6,209 bases of DNA, taken from contig CAYGLJ010000054.1 in NCBI GenBank assembly GCA_964350865.1, forward strand, positions 1 to 6,209, given 5' to 3'. Positions 5,785 to 6,209 of the stretch are shown here, in pieces; positions within the stretch are counted from its first letter, which is position 1, and every line of letters starts with the position of its first letter. A program made the position numbers and the translations under genes. The notes below the pieces were generated by a model. The model searched no databases and was not told where the DNA came from. It was given only the letters and a program-made list of their open reading frames with translations. Source of the DNA: Pontimonas sp964350865. Its GTDB lineage: Bacteria; Actinomycetota; Actinomycetes; Actinomycetales; Microbacteriaceae.

Positions 5785-5790
5785 ACCACG

Positions 5791-5815
5791 CTTCTCTCCC
5801 CTTCGGGGAGTGAAG
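5791..5815 (+). other. Hairpin in the pre-tmRNA 5' leader
   Basis: CTCCCC (5796-5801) pairs with GGGGAG (5805-5810) around a TTC loop. After one T-T mismatch the stem continues with CTTC (5791-5794) against GAAG (5812-5815), ten pairs in all. It lies between the left arm of the enclosing repeat and the mature 5' end six bases on. No U-tract follows, so it is not a classical terminator for the MFS gene; a processing or folding role in the precursor is more likely. Confidence 0.6.
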
Positions 5816-5821
5816 GACCAT

Positions 5822-6192
5822 GGGGATGATCGGTTTCGACATTGCTTGTGAGTCCATAGGGAAGCGGGCCGAGAATGCAGAGTCAACTCGTAAATGTCCT
5901 CTGCAAACTATAGGTGCCAATACAAAGCGCACCGACTTCGCTCTCGCTGCCTAAGCAGCGGACAAGTCCGTCAGTCTGAATTAGCCTTCGGTTCAGTTCC
6001 TGGCGTCGTTTAGGAGGCTTGCTGATGATGCGTGTGTCAGGAATCATCGGGACTTTTTACTGATACTGGGCCTGTCGCGCTAGGTGCTTATGACAAAGTG
6101 CGGGGCCAAGTAGAACGGTTTCATAAGCTACGCCCGTAGAAGACTGTGGTTCGTAGTAGTGGACCCGGGTTCGATTCCCGGCATCTCCACCA
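5822..6192 (+). ncRNA. ssrA: Transfer-messenger RNA (tmRNA)
   Basis: tmRNA enters stalled ribosomes charged with alanine, replaces the broken message and encodes a degradation tag. The one-piece gene gives a mature RNA of 371 nt, usual for actinobacteria. The ends are set by the acceptor stem: GGGGATG (5822-5828) pairs with CATCTCC (6182-6188), with the third pair a G-U, the alanyl-tRNA synthetase identity element, followed by discriminator A6189 and an encoded CCA (6190-6192). The conserved GATCGGTTTCGAC follows the 5' strand. The T-arm is a 5-bp stem (6165-6169 with 6177-6181) and a TTCGATT loop. TGCAGAG (5876-5882) with CTCTGCA (5899-5905) forms the first pseudoknot stem. The tag frame is at 5916-5954, its stop in the loop of a GCTGC/GCAGC hairpin (5946-5950/5955-5959). 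Both ends lie inside a perfect inverted repeat. Its protein partner smpB is upstream. Confidence 0.97.
5916..5954 (+). other. tmRNA tag reading frame (ANTKRTDFALAA)
   Basis: GCC as resume codon is followed by AAT ACA AAG CGC ACC GAC TTC GCT CTC GCT GCC and TAA. With the alanine carried by tmRNA the appended tag would be A-ANTKRTDFALAA. The terminal ALAA is the near-universal signal read by ClpXP-type proteases. The frame lies just after the first pseudoknot stem, and its stop falls in the loop of the next hairpin, as expected for tmRNA. Confidence 0.93.
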
Positions 6193-6194
6193 TC

Positions 6195-6208
6195 GGTGCG
6201 CTGTGGAA
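6195..6208 (+). repeat. Right arm of the inverted repeat enclosing tmRNA
   Basis: GGTGCGCTGTGGAA starts three bases after the tmRNA CCA and is exactly complementary to 5771-5784. It could instead be the first half of an ssrA terminator whose other half lies beyond the window; the two readings are not exclusive. Confidence 0.75.
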
Positions 6209-6209
6209 C

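Noticed and set aside
5735..5789. GTGGTGGGTGC (5735-5745) pairing with GCACCACCAC (5780-5789)
   Set aside because: The pairing needs a bulged G, most of the left strand is upstream of the likely transcription start, and it competes with the perfect 14-bp closing stalk.
6024..6058. Terminator-like GATGAT/ATCATC stem followed by TTTTT
   Set aside because: It lies inside the mature tmRNA, where a pseudoknot stem is expected, and the RNA clearly continues to the T-arm and CCA.
5771..6208. Repeat flanking ssrA as attL/attR of an integrated element
   Set aside because: ssrA is a known integration target, but att sites are direct repeats including the gene's 3' end; these arms are inverted, lie outside the mature gene and enclose only ssrA.

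Overview
The window is a compact, all-plus-strand stretch of core genome from an actinobacterium. The prfB–ftsE–ftsX–smpB order, the actinobacterial form of each protein (for example the AGAGGVDAADFAEM stretch of RF2 and the 304-residue FtsX), and a tmRNA tag ending in TDFALAA all point that way. My best guess at family level is Microbacteriaceae, perhaps a small-genome aquatic member because GC is only moderate by eye. That placement rests on recalled protein flavour, not on a search.

Layout: a short-chain dehydrogenase (3-695); peptide release factor 2, prfB (720-1832); the divisome ABC-type pair ftsE (1872-2702) and ftsX (2699-3613, coupled through a GTGA overlap); the tmRNA partner smpB (3728-4204); a 14-helix DHA2-type MFS exporter (4236-5720); and ssrA, encoding tmRNA (5822-6192). 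The longest gene-free gaps are about 115 and 100 bases, and there is no stretch over 300 bases without a gene.

How the genes relate: prfB, smpB and ssrA all deal with the end of translation. RF2 releases chains at UGA/UAA, and SmpB–tmRNA rescues ribosomes that reach no stop. FtsEX belongs to a different process, control of peptidoglycan hydrolysis at division, but this neighbourhood is conserved in actinobacteria. The MFS gene lies between the two trans-translation genes and has its own promoter-like element.

The genes are ordinary; the non-coding parts are more interesting. (1) The mature tmRNA is enclosed by a perfect 14-bp inverted repeat (5771-5784 / 6195-6208), which would form a processing stalk like those around pre-rRNAs, with an extra hairpin in the 5' leader. 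(2) prfB, ftsE and the MFS gene each have TAGNCT exactly 9 nt before ATG, overlapped by a purine-rich SD-like stretch, suggesting nearly leaderless promoters. (3) A perfect 16-bp palindrome lies just upstream of the ftsE promoter element. (4) The hexamer AGCGCT occurs at least 12 times, well above expectation. I see no mobile element, CRISPR array or clear sign of horizontal transfer.
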